Below, one piece after another: positions 40,590 to 51,600 of a stretch of 64,000 nucleotides of DNA. How positions within the stretch are numbered: the stretch's first letter is position 1; each line of letters opens with the position of its first letter. The DNA is from Centroberyx gerrardi (Eukaryota; Chordata; Actinopteri; Beryciformes; Berycidae). The DNA is taken from the NCBI RefSeq assembly GCF_048128805.1, contig NC_136019.1:11580905-11644904 (forward strand), read 5' to 3'. The notes beneath the pieces are model-generated. The model saw only the letters and a program-made list of their open reading frames with translations. It made no database searches and had not been told where the DNA came from. The translations under genes and the position numbers were made by a program.

Positions 40590-41640
40590 CCTGTCTTCTT
40601 TTGATTCTATAAAATTAAACACCACAGTGACCAACATGCAAAACCAGCATATAAATCAAAAGCCTCTACAACATGTTGGTAGAGTCAACATTTACTTTAT
40701 AATGATAGTATGGAATCTATGGCACTCACAGCATTTTAACATAGTATATGCTGTGATATCATGCTGTCATATCCTATATTAAAATGCATAAGCAAAAGTT
40801 GGCCGGATCATATTTCACTTACAGATTTAGAATATTAGTAACCCAAGAACTCTCCTTACAGTATCAAAAATGATAGCAAACACCTGGTTCATCAAAAGTA
40901 GTTTGTTTTGATCAACAGAATTAGATTTTTTTTTTGTTTGAAATGGTCCTATGCATGTGCTATTTTCAATCGGCACATGAACCCTAACCCTAACCCTAAA
41001 CTTGGCATGTTAAGAGTTTATTTTCTTTGAGCACCTATAATTCAAGGGTCAATTTCGACGACCACCTGCTTTATGCCACTGTAAAACCTTCTAAACCCAG
41101 AATGAAACTACAGATACACATGAAGAGGTAGGGCTTGGTGGGAAAACCACCTTATCAGGGTACATGTGTCCCTTACTCATATTAATTCCTACGCAGAACC
41201 ATATATTTTTAGATAGTATACTGTGGCATACGGGAATGAGGCTTTGACTTTTTCTTTTTCTTTATCTCTAGCTTTGCTTTGGTATAGAAATTTGACTTTC
41301 TCTTTGAAGTCCTGGTGGCCTGACAAAATGGTTAAAAGAAGCTGGATTTGTTTCATGTCTGGCTCATACAATATAAACATGTGCACATTGAGGTACTGTT
41401 TCCTGGTTTGAAGAAAATTGAAGAAACTATGGTCACCCTACAACAGAAGTCCCATAGAGTTCAATTTATAGCATCTCTGATGAATGGACAATACACAGTC
41501 ATTAATTTAGGCTGCTTTGCTGCTTCAGTATCTCAGTGGCATAAACTGATGCCATCTCATTCCAGGATCTAAAGGCATAAAAAAGTTGTATCTATTCTAG
41601 ATTTTTTTACTGGGTGGGACTGAAAATGGGACTCAGCTAG
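40590..41640. other. Mucin upstream region; short telomere-like repeat
   Basis: This is the 5' side of the mucin gene. An AG-ending, pyrimidine-flanked site just before the ATG (read on the minus strand as TTTTATAG) may be the acceptor of a 5' UTR intron. Three CCCTAA units stand at 40982-41000. No other gene is supported; small open frames have no recognisable similarity. Confidence 0.4.
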
Positions 41641-42170
41641 AACATAACGTTCCCATAACATTACATAACGTTCCCTACAAGTTCCGAGAATGTTACAGGA
41701 GAAACGTTTTGACTGCAATGTTCACAGAACGTTTTGAGGATGTTTATAACGTTTCTGCAACATTACATGTTAACAAAGGTGGAACGTTCTCACTGCAACA
41801 TTCCGAGAATGTTTTGTGAACGTTGTCTAGGGCATAGGTAACAGAATGTTTTTTACAGAACGTTTCTGCAACATTACATATTACCAAAGGTGGAACGTTC
41901 TCACTGCAACATTCCGAGAATGTTTTGGGAACGTTGTCTAAGGCATAGGTTACAGAATTTTTTAAGAGAACATTTCTGCAACGTTATATATTAACAAAAG
42001 TGGAACGTTCTCACTGCAACATTCCGAGAATGTTTTGGGAACATTGTCTAGGGTATAGGTTACAGAATGTTTTTTTATATAACATTTCTGCAATGTTACA
42101 TGTTAACAAAGGTGGAACGTTCTGACTGCAATGAATGTTTTGAGAATGTTGTCTAGGGCTCTTTGACTTG
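41640..42170. repeat. AACGTT-rich satellite, about 111-bp period (left array)
   Basis: Four to five tandem monomers of 110-112 bp; the phrase GGTGGAACGTTC or a close variant starts at 41778, 41889, 41999 and 42111. Each monomer carries short near-palindromes such as GAACGTTC, CATTCCGAGAATG and AACGTT. The outermost part (41640-41780) is a degenerate form. A related array sits at 55800-56425 on the other side of the DUF4806 gene. Confidence 0.85.
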
Positions 42171-43164
42171 GCCCACCTAAGCTTTCTTCAGTTTTTTCCT
42201 AAGAAGGTTTTCTTGGAAGTTTTTCCTTAACCCATTAATGACTAACTAAATACAATACTAAATATACAAAATTTAGTATGTTAAGGAAATTCTCCACAGA
42301 TTTTGTTTCTGTTAGAGGTAAAAAAAAAAAAAAAAAAAAGAACTGTCAAGACATGTGGCTATACATACCAAAATCATTTTTTTAAATTTCACATAGTCTT
42401 CATTGGTAGACAAATTTGATTTTTTTTTTTTGAAAAAAAATTTAGTTTAACATTAATTTAACATTCTAAATATCAGATTTATACCAGATCAAAGCACATA
42501 TTCTTGAAATTCAACTTGTTCTGAATCCAACGGTACATAGCAACAGAAGTTTGGCCCAGATGTGGCCCACACTTCCAGTTTTCTTACAGCCCACATTCAG
42601 CCCATTCAATGACAGCGTTGACTCAGCCTGAATGTGGCTGCCAGAACTGAGCCACAGGTCCACTTTACAAGAGCCGGATGTCAAGCATGTTATGGGCCAG
42701 ATCTGGGCCAGATACAAAAAACACTCTAAATAATATTTTTTTATTAATTTTATAAAACAATTCTAAATTAAAGTACAAGACAGTGACTGCTTTTACAATT
42801 CAACTCGGTTTATTTGTGAAATTATAATCTGAGGACTGTTGTACAAGTCAACACATGTAGGCCTGCAAACAATAGGGCGGATGTAATTAATCGATCAACA
42901 GAAAATTAATAGAATACAATTTTAGTAACCAATTAATCGCTTAAGTAACTTACCAATTAAAACTAGAAAAGATTACATGTTCTGAACAAAATGTGTGCTT
43001 GCTTCAGCTTGAAAATTCAGAAAGAATTCATTAGTAAACCGTATTAATTATAAAAAAGTAAAATATAGTTTGATTACTAATGACTAGCCAGAAGTCATTC
43101 AGTTATCAATACATTAAAGAATATATGATATTTTCAAAGAACTAGGATTTTCAAAGTTGTAGTA
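42171..43164. other. Repeat-like DNA without gene
   Basis: AT-rich sequence with poly-A and poly-T runs. At about 42550-42715 a short block contains GGCCCAGATGTGGCCC and, inverted, GGGCCAGATCTGGGCC at its two ends, a dispersed-repeat pattern. No open frame of note. Confidence 0.35.
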
Positions 43165-44320
43165 GCACTAGTTTTAGTAGTGTAGTAGTAGTTATAGTAC
43201 TAGTAGTAGTATTAGCAGTGGTACTACATTAGTAGTATTTGGACTAGCAGTAGTAGTAGGAGTAGTAGCAGTAGTAGTAGTTGTAGTCATGGATGGATTA
43301 CTGAACGGGCCAACCGGGCACAGTCCTAGGGGCCCAAGAGCTCAGGGGGGCCCCAAAGCCAGAGCCTGATACATGATGATGCTGTCACTAACTTTACATT
43401 TACTGTCCTGCAGTCGAAGGGCTTAGTCATTTATCAACAGCAAAGCCCCAAAATTCCCCCTGTAATAACCTAAACATTTGTTTTGAAGGTGTCACCATGG
43501 CACTGTCACAGTGAGTGTTCCACTCAGTTCATCTATAGCGCTTTAGCAGTAAAGCACTACATTATTGTCTAATACCATGCAGCTACTGTGTGGCCATACA
43601 GTAGATTTTGGGGCATTGCAATTGCAATCAGAGGCATTTTGCATTTTAAAATAATACACCTAAAATAATATGTGTTTGCACCTTGTAATTCCGTCGTAAT
43701 TGTTTATTTCGTTTTGTCTCCCATAAGTGCAATAACAAAAAAAGATAATAGGCGTAGAAATATTATATAGCCTACGCAATAAGGGCGTACAATAGTTTTT
43801 TTATGTTCATCTCACTTTTGTATTTACAAAACTGTTTTGAATATTAATTCGAATGCAATCTAGTATCCCTACATATGTTATCATCTTTCAAAAAAGATAA
43901 GCTGATAGGCTTCCACTTTCGTTTCCATTCTCACTAGATTAATGGGTGTGTTAGGTAAGACTATTTTATGATTCGTTTAGCCTTCAGAGGTCTACCTGCT
44001 ATTTAATTTGCAACATGACTTGCATTCAGTTGTTAGAGTTGACTTAAACAGATTCCAAAATTATTTTTAGATAGGCGTTTTTCTAACGTGCTGTTGGCTT
44101 TGAGTGTATAAATTCTGAGCTGTAAATCTTGAGTTGAGATTCAGGTAATACTTGTGCTGTTTACTTGTTGCAATAATTTCTTGTTGTGGTAGCACGGAGG
44201 TGGGCCTTAGTAGGTATCTGTGCCCAGGGGCCCTTTGTCTCATAATCCGCCTATGGTTGTAGTAGACCTACTATTAGTTATAGCAGTAATAGTTGTAGTG
44301 GTAGTAGTAGTAAAGTTGAA
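43165..44320. repeat. GTA trinucleotide microsatellite, split by a hAT insertion
   Basis: Imperfect GTA/GTT runs at about 43165-43287 resume at 44256-44320. The interruption is the hAT element listed separately. Confidence 0.85.
43288..44255. mobile_element. Non-autonomous hAT element with 8-bp target duplication
   Basis: The 968-bp element has imperfect inverted ends: CATGGATGGATTACTGAACG on the left and CATAGGCGGATTATGAGACA read in from the right, both leading to CGGGCACAG or TGGGCACAG and GGGGCCC motifs. It is flanked by a perfect 8-bp duplication, GTTGTAGT (43280-43287 and 44256-44263). End sequence and duplication length fit hAT. No transposase frame remains. Confidence 0.88.
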
Positions 44321-44340
44321 GTTGAAAAATAACAATGACC

Positions 44341-44700
44341 CTAAACAGGGTGACTCGCTGAGGGAACTATGAGTCTTGTCTTTTTATGTTGTTTTTGCCC
44401 ACCACTATATGTGCTGCTGTGTTATAAGCTACTTTACGTATTGTTACTGCCTGGTAGCCTGGGGTTAGGGTTAGGGTTAGGGTCATGGTCATTGTTGTGT
44501 GATGATGTGTGGAAGGTGTATTGTTGGTTCTCCTTGTGATGCACAGTTACTGTCTGCTATTGTTGTGTGATGATGTGTGTAAAGTGTATTGTTGGTTCTC
44601 CTTGTGATGTACAGGTTTGTGGAAAAGAATTTCCCCCCCAGGGACAATAAACTAACTGACTAATAATAATAATAATAAAATAATAATAATAATATAATCT
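44341..44700 (+). repeat. Retroposon-like 3' tail with telomere-like repeat and 68-bp duplication
   Basis: Ends in GAATTTCCCCCCAGGGACAA followed by TAAACTAACTGAC and a TAA/AAT simple repeat, the style of a fish LINE 3' tail. It contains TTAGGG units at 44461-44482 and a 68-bp segment repeated in tandem starting at 44491 and 44559. No reverse transcriptase frame is present. Confidence 0.45.
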
Positions 44701-45179
44701 ACCATCATCAAGTGGAAAATAGCATGAATCCCCTTGATATGGCTATAGTTTCCCTCCTGCTCAGCCCTACAATACCCAGCTAATTCATAAAATCATGCTG
44801 TGTGAGAAGGTTAGCTCCACACTGCAAGCACAACAGCACAATTCAGTTATAGCTGGCCCCATAAAGCTGTATTTTTTTTGTTTATTGCTTGTTGTTTATT
44901 GCATTAATTGCCTTACTTTTATTATCTTTATATAAATTTATAATTTGTCTTTACTTTGTTATTATGTTAGTCTTCAATGCACCAATTCAAAGAGTAATTT
45001 CTTGTATGTGCACATGTACTTGGCAAATATATGATTCTGATTCTTTTTTGTCTAAACCCAATGCATTCATTGCAAGTTCTTCCTTAATTTTAACTGTTGA
45101 AATTGAACTTCTGATGTATGTGGGGCGATGGGGGTGGGGAGTTGGGTGTCGGGCCACATTTATAGGCTACATCGACGTG

Positions 45180-45331
45180 CAATAAAAAAAGGTTTTCATT
45201 GGCTCATTGGCTCCTGATATCAACTTCATTGGCTCCCGATACGTCAATCAAAAAGGACAGTTTAATCCCTCATCATTGGAAGAACACGTCAGAGTGGAGT
45301 GGAGAGTGGAGAGGAGTCCCTTCTAGAATAA
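45180..45331 (+). promoter_or_regulatory. Probable promoter and non-coding exon of the DUF4806 gene
   Basis: Several CCAAT boxes in reverse orientation (ATTGG near 45199, 45207, 45227 and 45276) lie ahead of a purine-rich GAGTGGAGAGGAG stretch ending in AATAAG and a good donor, GTAAGG, at about 45332. No frame is open, so this would be a 5' UTR exon. The link to the gene starting at 48641 is inferred from strand and position only. Confidence 0.35.
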
Positions 45332-45925
45332 GGTAAGGGTAATATCATGCATTGTATATTTAATATAAATGTCATCTGTGTGAGAAATTATAGTTAGATA
45401 TGCTTTTATAAAAAAAAAACATGATTATCACCTAACACAATCTTATTAGCCGCCGTGTCTTCTGCATCAGTGAATGGTATTAAATTAACATTAGCCCACA
45501 TTAGCTAACCATATGTAAGTTTGATTTTAGCAACCTAGCTGGTTAACTAACACACGTCAGTGCAGATGAAATTTGGATAGACTGGTCACCAAGCTACAGT
45601 GACATTATACACCTGCTATTGTTTTATGACAATGAATAAATGTAAAACTGCTAGCTAGGTAATGTAAGCTTGTTAGCTAAGTTGGCCTAAGCTAACGTTA
45701 GCTTGTTAGCTAAGTGGTAGCAATAGTAAAGCTAAGGGTTAGTTATAGACCTATGCAATTATTTTGACCGTCAGTGGTAGATAATTTATGTAGACACAAG
45801 TACAAGGCTGTGTATATAATATATACTGTATGTATGTAGCTAAAGTTATATTAACGTATATAGCTAACGCTAACGTTTATTTGAATTTTTAAATTTCCCG
45901 CTCTGAAATTCCGCTCTAAACCCAC

Positions 45926-45934
45926 TGCGCATGC
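45926..45934. promoter_or_regulatory. NRF1-like site in a GC-richer block
   Basis: TGCGCATGC matches the core of the palindromic NRF1 motif and sits in the locally GC-rich stretch 45895-46080. It may mark an alternative start for the DUF4806 gene. Confidence 0.3.
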
Positions 45935-46443
45935 TTTAACGTTTCACACCGCCTTCTACAAAACGGAGGTCGGTTAGTGGCTGCACATCTCTCGCTGTCG
46001 CTCTGCTGCTCCACGAACTCTGTTGCCAAAGTCACCAAAGCTCGATAGGCCTACACAACCTTTTCGATGGTTAACTGCGCGATTCTAAGTAAAGTAAACA
46101 GTTTTAATTAGAATAGTGTCATGCTAGTTGGCTCGCTAACGATAGAGTTTTCATGGCTGCAAACTCATTGCCTTTCGACAAAATTCGGCGTTATGAATCG
46201 AAATTGTTCATCCTTGTGGTTTACACAGGTCCATGAGTTGTATTTATTTATTAAATTTTTTTTTTGAGGAGGGTGTCCTGTTGGGATGCAAGAACCGAAG
46301 TGGCAATCACATTGCTTGATTTAGGGGCCTCTGACCAAGTTCACTATTTCTTTTAGCCCTGTTGGGACTGCACTCTGTGATTGGTGACATGCTGACTCTC
46401 CTACCACTAGTTTCCTCTTCTTTTGCTGTTGTTGTCTTGGTAT

Positions 46444-46826
46444 TAGGGCTGAACGATTTTGAAAAAATATCTAATTGCGATTATTTTGACTGATATTGCA
46501 ATTGAGATGTGATTTGCGATATTAGAGGGAATAGTCATATTTACATCATTATTCTCATTTTCATTGAAAAACATATTAAAATTATTATGGTGTGATTTTT
46601 GCGGGGATCTGTACCAAACAAAGATATTTTCTAGTCTGTAGAATATGTGTAGGCCAGGACATCTCTGCACCACGACAATATTTAATTTAAAATGGTATTT
46701 TGACACACATTTCGTGTGTCAAAATATTTCCTTTAACAAATATTGCGCCTCCTGCAATTGTAAAATTGCAGTAACGTTAGGCCATATTGCGATTTCGATA
46801 AAATTTCGATTAATTGTTCAGCCCTA
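46444..46826. mobile_element. hAT MITE with perfect 8-bp target duplication
   Basis: 383 bp with inverted ends TAGGGCTGAACGATT and TAGGGCTGAACAATT. It is flanked by the identical octamer CTTGGTAT at 46436-46443 and 46827-46834. The interior has the 'ATTGCGATTATTTTGAC' style of a widespread fish repeat. It lies upstream of the coding exons of the DUF4806 gene. Confidence 0.9.
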
Positions 46827-47589
46827 CTTGGTATCAACCAATTTTAGACTTGTTATTGCCTTCCATTATGTTCAAAGTTGTAAGGATTTATGCTTGTATA
46901 ATGGGATCGCGCGAAATATAACAGCGCTTTGATGTACTATGATATGCTTTCATATACATATAAATATTTTGGTGACTGTGGGCTAGAAATGAAATTTAAA
47001 ACGTGTAATAGCCAGGCTGAAGCTATGCGTTATGAGAAACGGAGCTCAGTTAGGCTTGTTGCAAAGCAAGCATGAAAGAAAGGGCACTGTAGCCTGTGTG
47101 AAGTGCAATCAAGTGCTCCCAGCTCCCAAACTCAGTCCCCTTTTTTGCAAGAGCTGGGTTTCTCAGGTTATGCTGCCCAACAGACCTATTACTACCTCCC
47201 GTTTTATCCGAATTATAACAGTGTGACTCATCTTAGTAAGTGTAATTGCTGAAAAAATAGCTTGTACATCATTTGTAGTGTACATGCAGCTGTTTTGTCT
47301 CTTTAAACAGTAAAAGGAAGGGTAGCCTACGTTTTTGAGTGGGCCCAGATGCTTTTGATTCTGGGGTCAGTGGCCCCTTGCCTTGGGTAGAGTTTTAGTT
47401 TTTGGTCTTGGATGGATGTTAATCAATGAAGAACTGTATGACAGAAATCTGAGTAGGCTAGGCATTCTTATTAATATTGTAAATAGAAACGTTTACCTTC
47501 ATAGTATGTAGATAACCCTCAAAGAAAGTTTGTAATCATTATTGAGCTTTGTTGCTGTGCAACAGTTCTTTTCGACTAACCACTCTTTA

Positions 47590-47745
47590 GTGCATGTATA
47601 TGTGTGTATGTATGTATGCGTGTATGTGTGTGTGTGTGTGTGTATATATATGTATATATATGTATATATATATACACACACGCACATATATACTGTATGT
47701 GTGTGTGTATATATGTATGGATGTATGTGTATACATCCATCCATG
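47590..47745. repeat. GT/TA compound microsatellite
   Basis: Runs of TGTATG, TG and TATA-type dinucleotides. The open frames over it on both strands are artefacts of the repeat. Confidence 0.9.
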
Positions 47746-48640
47746 TCGTGTCTATGGTCAGCTTGAGCCACACTTCATGCAGCCTTGTGACTCAAGATTG
47801 ATTGGTGTTTACAGAGCCCAAGTGGGTCGTACTCAGATGAAAACACTCTCTGAGAGACAGTTAGCAAGAAAGGCCTTCATGATTGAGGCAGACCATGGTA
47901 CGCGTGTTGTACTGTGCTCCATTCATTCTAAGGAGTTCACATGTTTTACATTATGTACATAGTTGTTTACATGTTCACATAATTTTTGTTGGTGTTGTAT
48001 TTGCACCTGCAAAAGGCTTTCATAAATCAGGCCCTTCAAATAATACTGATGATTTTAGCTGTATAGAATTTGTGATTTTGGAATGATTTTAAGATAAGCA
48101 ACTTTAACAAACTTTCAGTCAATAGTGATAGTATTAGCTGTCGAGGAGTTGTCTGGTTTTAGAGGGGATAACATTTTGGTGTACAACTGGGTTTCCATTT
48201 CTGATCCAATCGCCCATCCCACCCCGTTTTTCTTTTTTTCCAATGCACTTTTTGCTTGTTGGATTTTGCCTTGTGTGCAGTGAGGGTCTAAGGCTGGTGG
48301 TGCCAGGTAGGTTAGGCTACGTAGAATAGTTAGACTGTTTGTCTTGTTTTGTTCACCACTGATTTTGATAAGTTAGATCTAGTTAGGCACATTAATAATA
48401 AAAGTAGTAATAATAATTATATTAATTAAATAATTAGTATTAATCATAGGCCGCAGTAATCACAAAAAAACTCTGTGAAATCCTGGTGGGACTGGTATTT
48501 GAACAATTTATTTATTGGGGCATCGCGGCCAAAATGTAGGGCACCAAGGCCAAATCCTTTTTTCAGTCCTTTTTCCTCAACAAAATAAATATCCTAATAG
48601 AAAAATTAAGTGCTGCAGTGTGATACAGCACATATGTAAG

Positions 48641-51600
48641 ATGGCTCAGACTGCAAAGTTAGTTACATGCCCAGTAACACACGATAACGTAAGTGTAACC
48701 CAGGTTATTTTCTGTAGCTACAAATTACAGATGTAATGTCTATATTCTTTTGTGTGTTTACTTTTTTTTGTCTTTCCAGTTCCTTTGTTGTAATGGACAA
48801 TGTTTTCTAATCCAAGTTAATTCTGTGAACAGAATGGACATTAGAGGGAGGGGCAAATGGTGTTAACATTTCAGTTTTATTCTTCCAGAGCTCTGAAAAC
48901 CGCTATGCGGTTGTCAAATTTCTACAAGACAACACTGTTGACGTTGTGCCATCTACATGGATTGAGATAACCACTGAGGTATTTCCTTCACTTATGTTTG
49001 CTCTTGATAATATATTATAGTACTCCCTTGAAAATATCCTTCCAAGAAGAGGCAGGATGGCGCATGTCTGTAGACAAATCCAACAAGATATTGTAAAAGT
49101 GTTCAGACCCTTGACTAATTCTCACATTGTTGAATCACATTACTGAATCAATGCGCTACACGCAGTTCTAAAATTTAATAGTGGGGGGAAACAAAACAAA
49201 ACATTGTGGCAGTCAGTGCTGATATTGTGGCGGGCCGCCACAAAGTTTTCTATGTATGGGAAACCCTGATATGTCACAAAATGTTAGTGTCATACATATT
49301 ATTTATATCTGTTTCATACAGGCTGTATTTTGCTACTGGCCACGGCAGAATATAACGCTGAAAGTTAAAAGAAGAGAGACACCTGACAAAGCACAGTGGC
49401 CCAAATATCCGGCCTCAGTTCTAACATATACAGGTATTGTAAATGAATATGCATAAGCTTGGTGGGCTTTGTTGTAGAAGTTTAGTTTTGTAGTAGTAGT
49501 AGTTTTGCTGTTTTTGAGACGTATACACCTTTAATTCAGGCACTGGCTGTTTGTTCTCTGTTAGTCGTCTGGTATTGCTTTGAAATATCATATTAATGTG
49601 CTGATTGTCAACCTATCTGCTTGGATCCCTGCTTATACTCTGCAGACAGCTACAAGGAGGCCAGGGAGAAGGCACAACAAGCCACAGTGACCTCAAATTT
49701 AGAGAGTGAGGAGGAGGAACCAATCATCCGGAAGACTAGAATCCCAGCACGATTCCTTGAGTATGGTAAAGGATCTCTTGATGCTTGTGTTTATATGTTT
49801 TTACTCATGTGTTTCACTTAATAAACATGCTGAAAATGGGAATTTTCTCAGGGTATCTGCGGGTAATTCAAAAGTATGAAAAAGCATTAAATTCAATTTG
49901 CTGATACTTGCAGATACCCTGCATATGCTTGCTTAATGGATATGTATGAATACTTCTCCACTAGATGAGGATGAAGAGCCCTTGTCAAAGAAACCTAGAA
50001 AATTTGGGACCTGTTCAGCAAAAAAGGCAAACTCATCAACTCTGATGCCAAAAATGCCTTGCTGTAAGTAAATGGTTTTGAATAACAAGGTGTTTGATCT
50101 TTGCTAGTGTTATAACCACATATCATTTTCTATGTGTATTGAATTGATAAAGAATGCCAACATTTTATTTTTTAATTTATTTTTATTAAGTCTTCTATTT
50201 GTCTTTATTGTCATGTAGTGTGTATGTGTGGTTATATATGTTGTTACAAAAACACTGCATGCGTAAAAGCACATTGGACATATTTGGAGAGGGGAGCACT
50301 GAACACTGGCACATTCACCTTTGTTTTTGACAAGAAGGTGACAAGAGGGGCGTATTTATAGTCATTTGCATAGTTCATTCTGGGAGGAGACAAGGCGAGG
50401 TGAGAGGCTTGTGCATGTGCGCTCAATTTCACATTGATCGGGATGTATAAAGGAAAGGTGCACAGGACCTGGCGTGCGCACGGTTTTATACATCCGGAGA
50501 TTTCTGTGTGTACGTACTTTTCAATTTTTGTGAGTACGCCATCTTTCAGTATGAAATCTACGCAGTCTTTTATACATGAGGCCCTTGGTGTTTGGAAACA
50601 CTGCTTCAGAAAAGATGTAATATTTAGGAAAAAGTTTGCCAGTTCAAAGGACTATGTTCTGGTGGGTTATAAAGATGATAATTTGTGTATAACACTTTAA
50701 AAACTTACACAATTAAAAATGTAGCTGTTAAAATGGTTGACTTGTGCAGTGAAAAACCATTTCCCAAAAACATTATTTTTTTCCCTTGTGCAGTGTGTCC
50801 AGACACAGGCTGATGTGGGCTTAGCTTAGATGCCACAGAATGAGGTTATGGAGACACTTTGTTTAAACAGTGTAACTTTTAACAAGTCTCTCATTTTAAA
50901 AAGGTTTACCCTCAGATACCCCACATTCAGAGTGCACCACCCCACCAAGGACTCTGGCACAGAGCAATGGCCAAGGTAGGTCTGGAGTTATGAAGCAAAG
51001 CAACTTATGGTGCAATGCCGTGATTTAAATGTATGTTAACATGTTTAATTTCCACAAATCCAGGTCCCTGCACCAACACTCCAAAGAGAACTCAAAGTAC
51101 TCCAAGTAAGTTTGCATTGTTAGGGCTGAACAATATATTGAATTAATAATAATAAAAAACAAAATGTTTTAACCCATATGTGACACAATTTTTCCCAAAG
51201 ATTTCATGTAGCCTATATAGCCATGTTGTTAGCATCTAATATGAACATGTTCTGCATTTATTTTCTCCAAGTTTTTATTTATTTCCAAGAAAATCTTGTT
51301 TAAACATATGGCAACTATAGTTGCCGGTGGGCATACAGTTTGTAAGTACCTCTTTAAAGTAAAAAAAATGCACTGTAGGCAGGGCTGTACGTTAACTCTT
51401 TTTGCACATAGCACTGGTGCTACAGAGGTTGATAGTTTTGTAGCACAGGCCACAAAATTGTAGCACGCGTATAAAATGTCTGTTACCATCTCTAAAAACA
51501 ACCACAAGTAGTGCAGTTCATCACTTAAACAGGTATGTGACTGGCAAAGGACATTCATGTTGCATACAGGGCACACAAAATCCAAACCTTAACAAGAAAT

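Noticed and set aside
47499-47801. Several Cys/Val/Tyr-rich or His/Thr-rich frames
   Set aside because: Translations of a GT/TA microsatellite.
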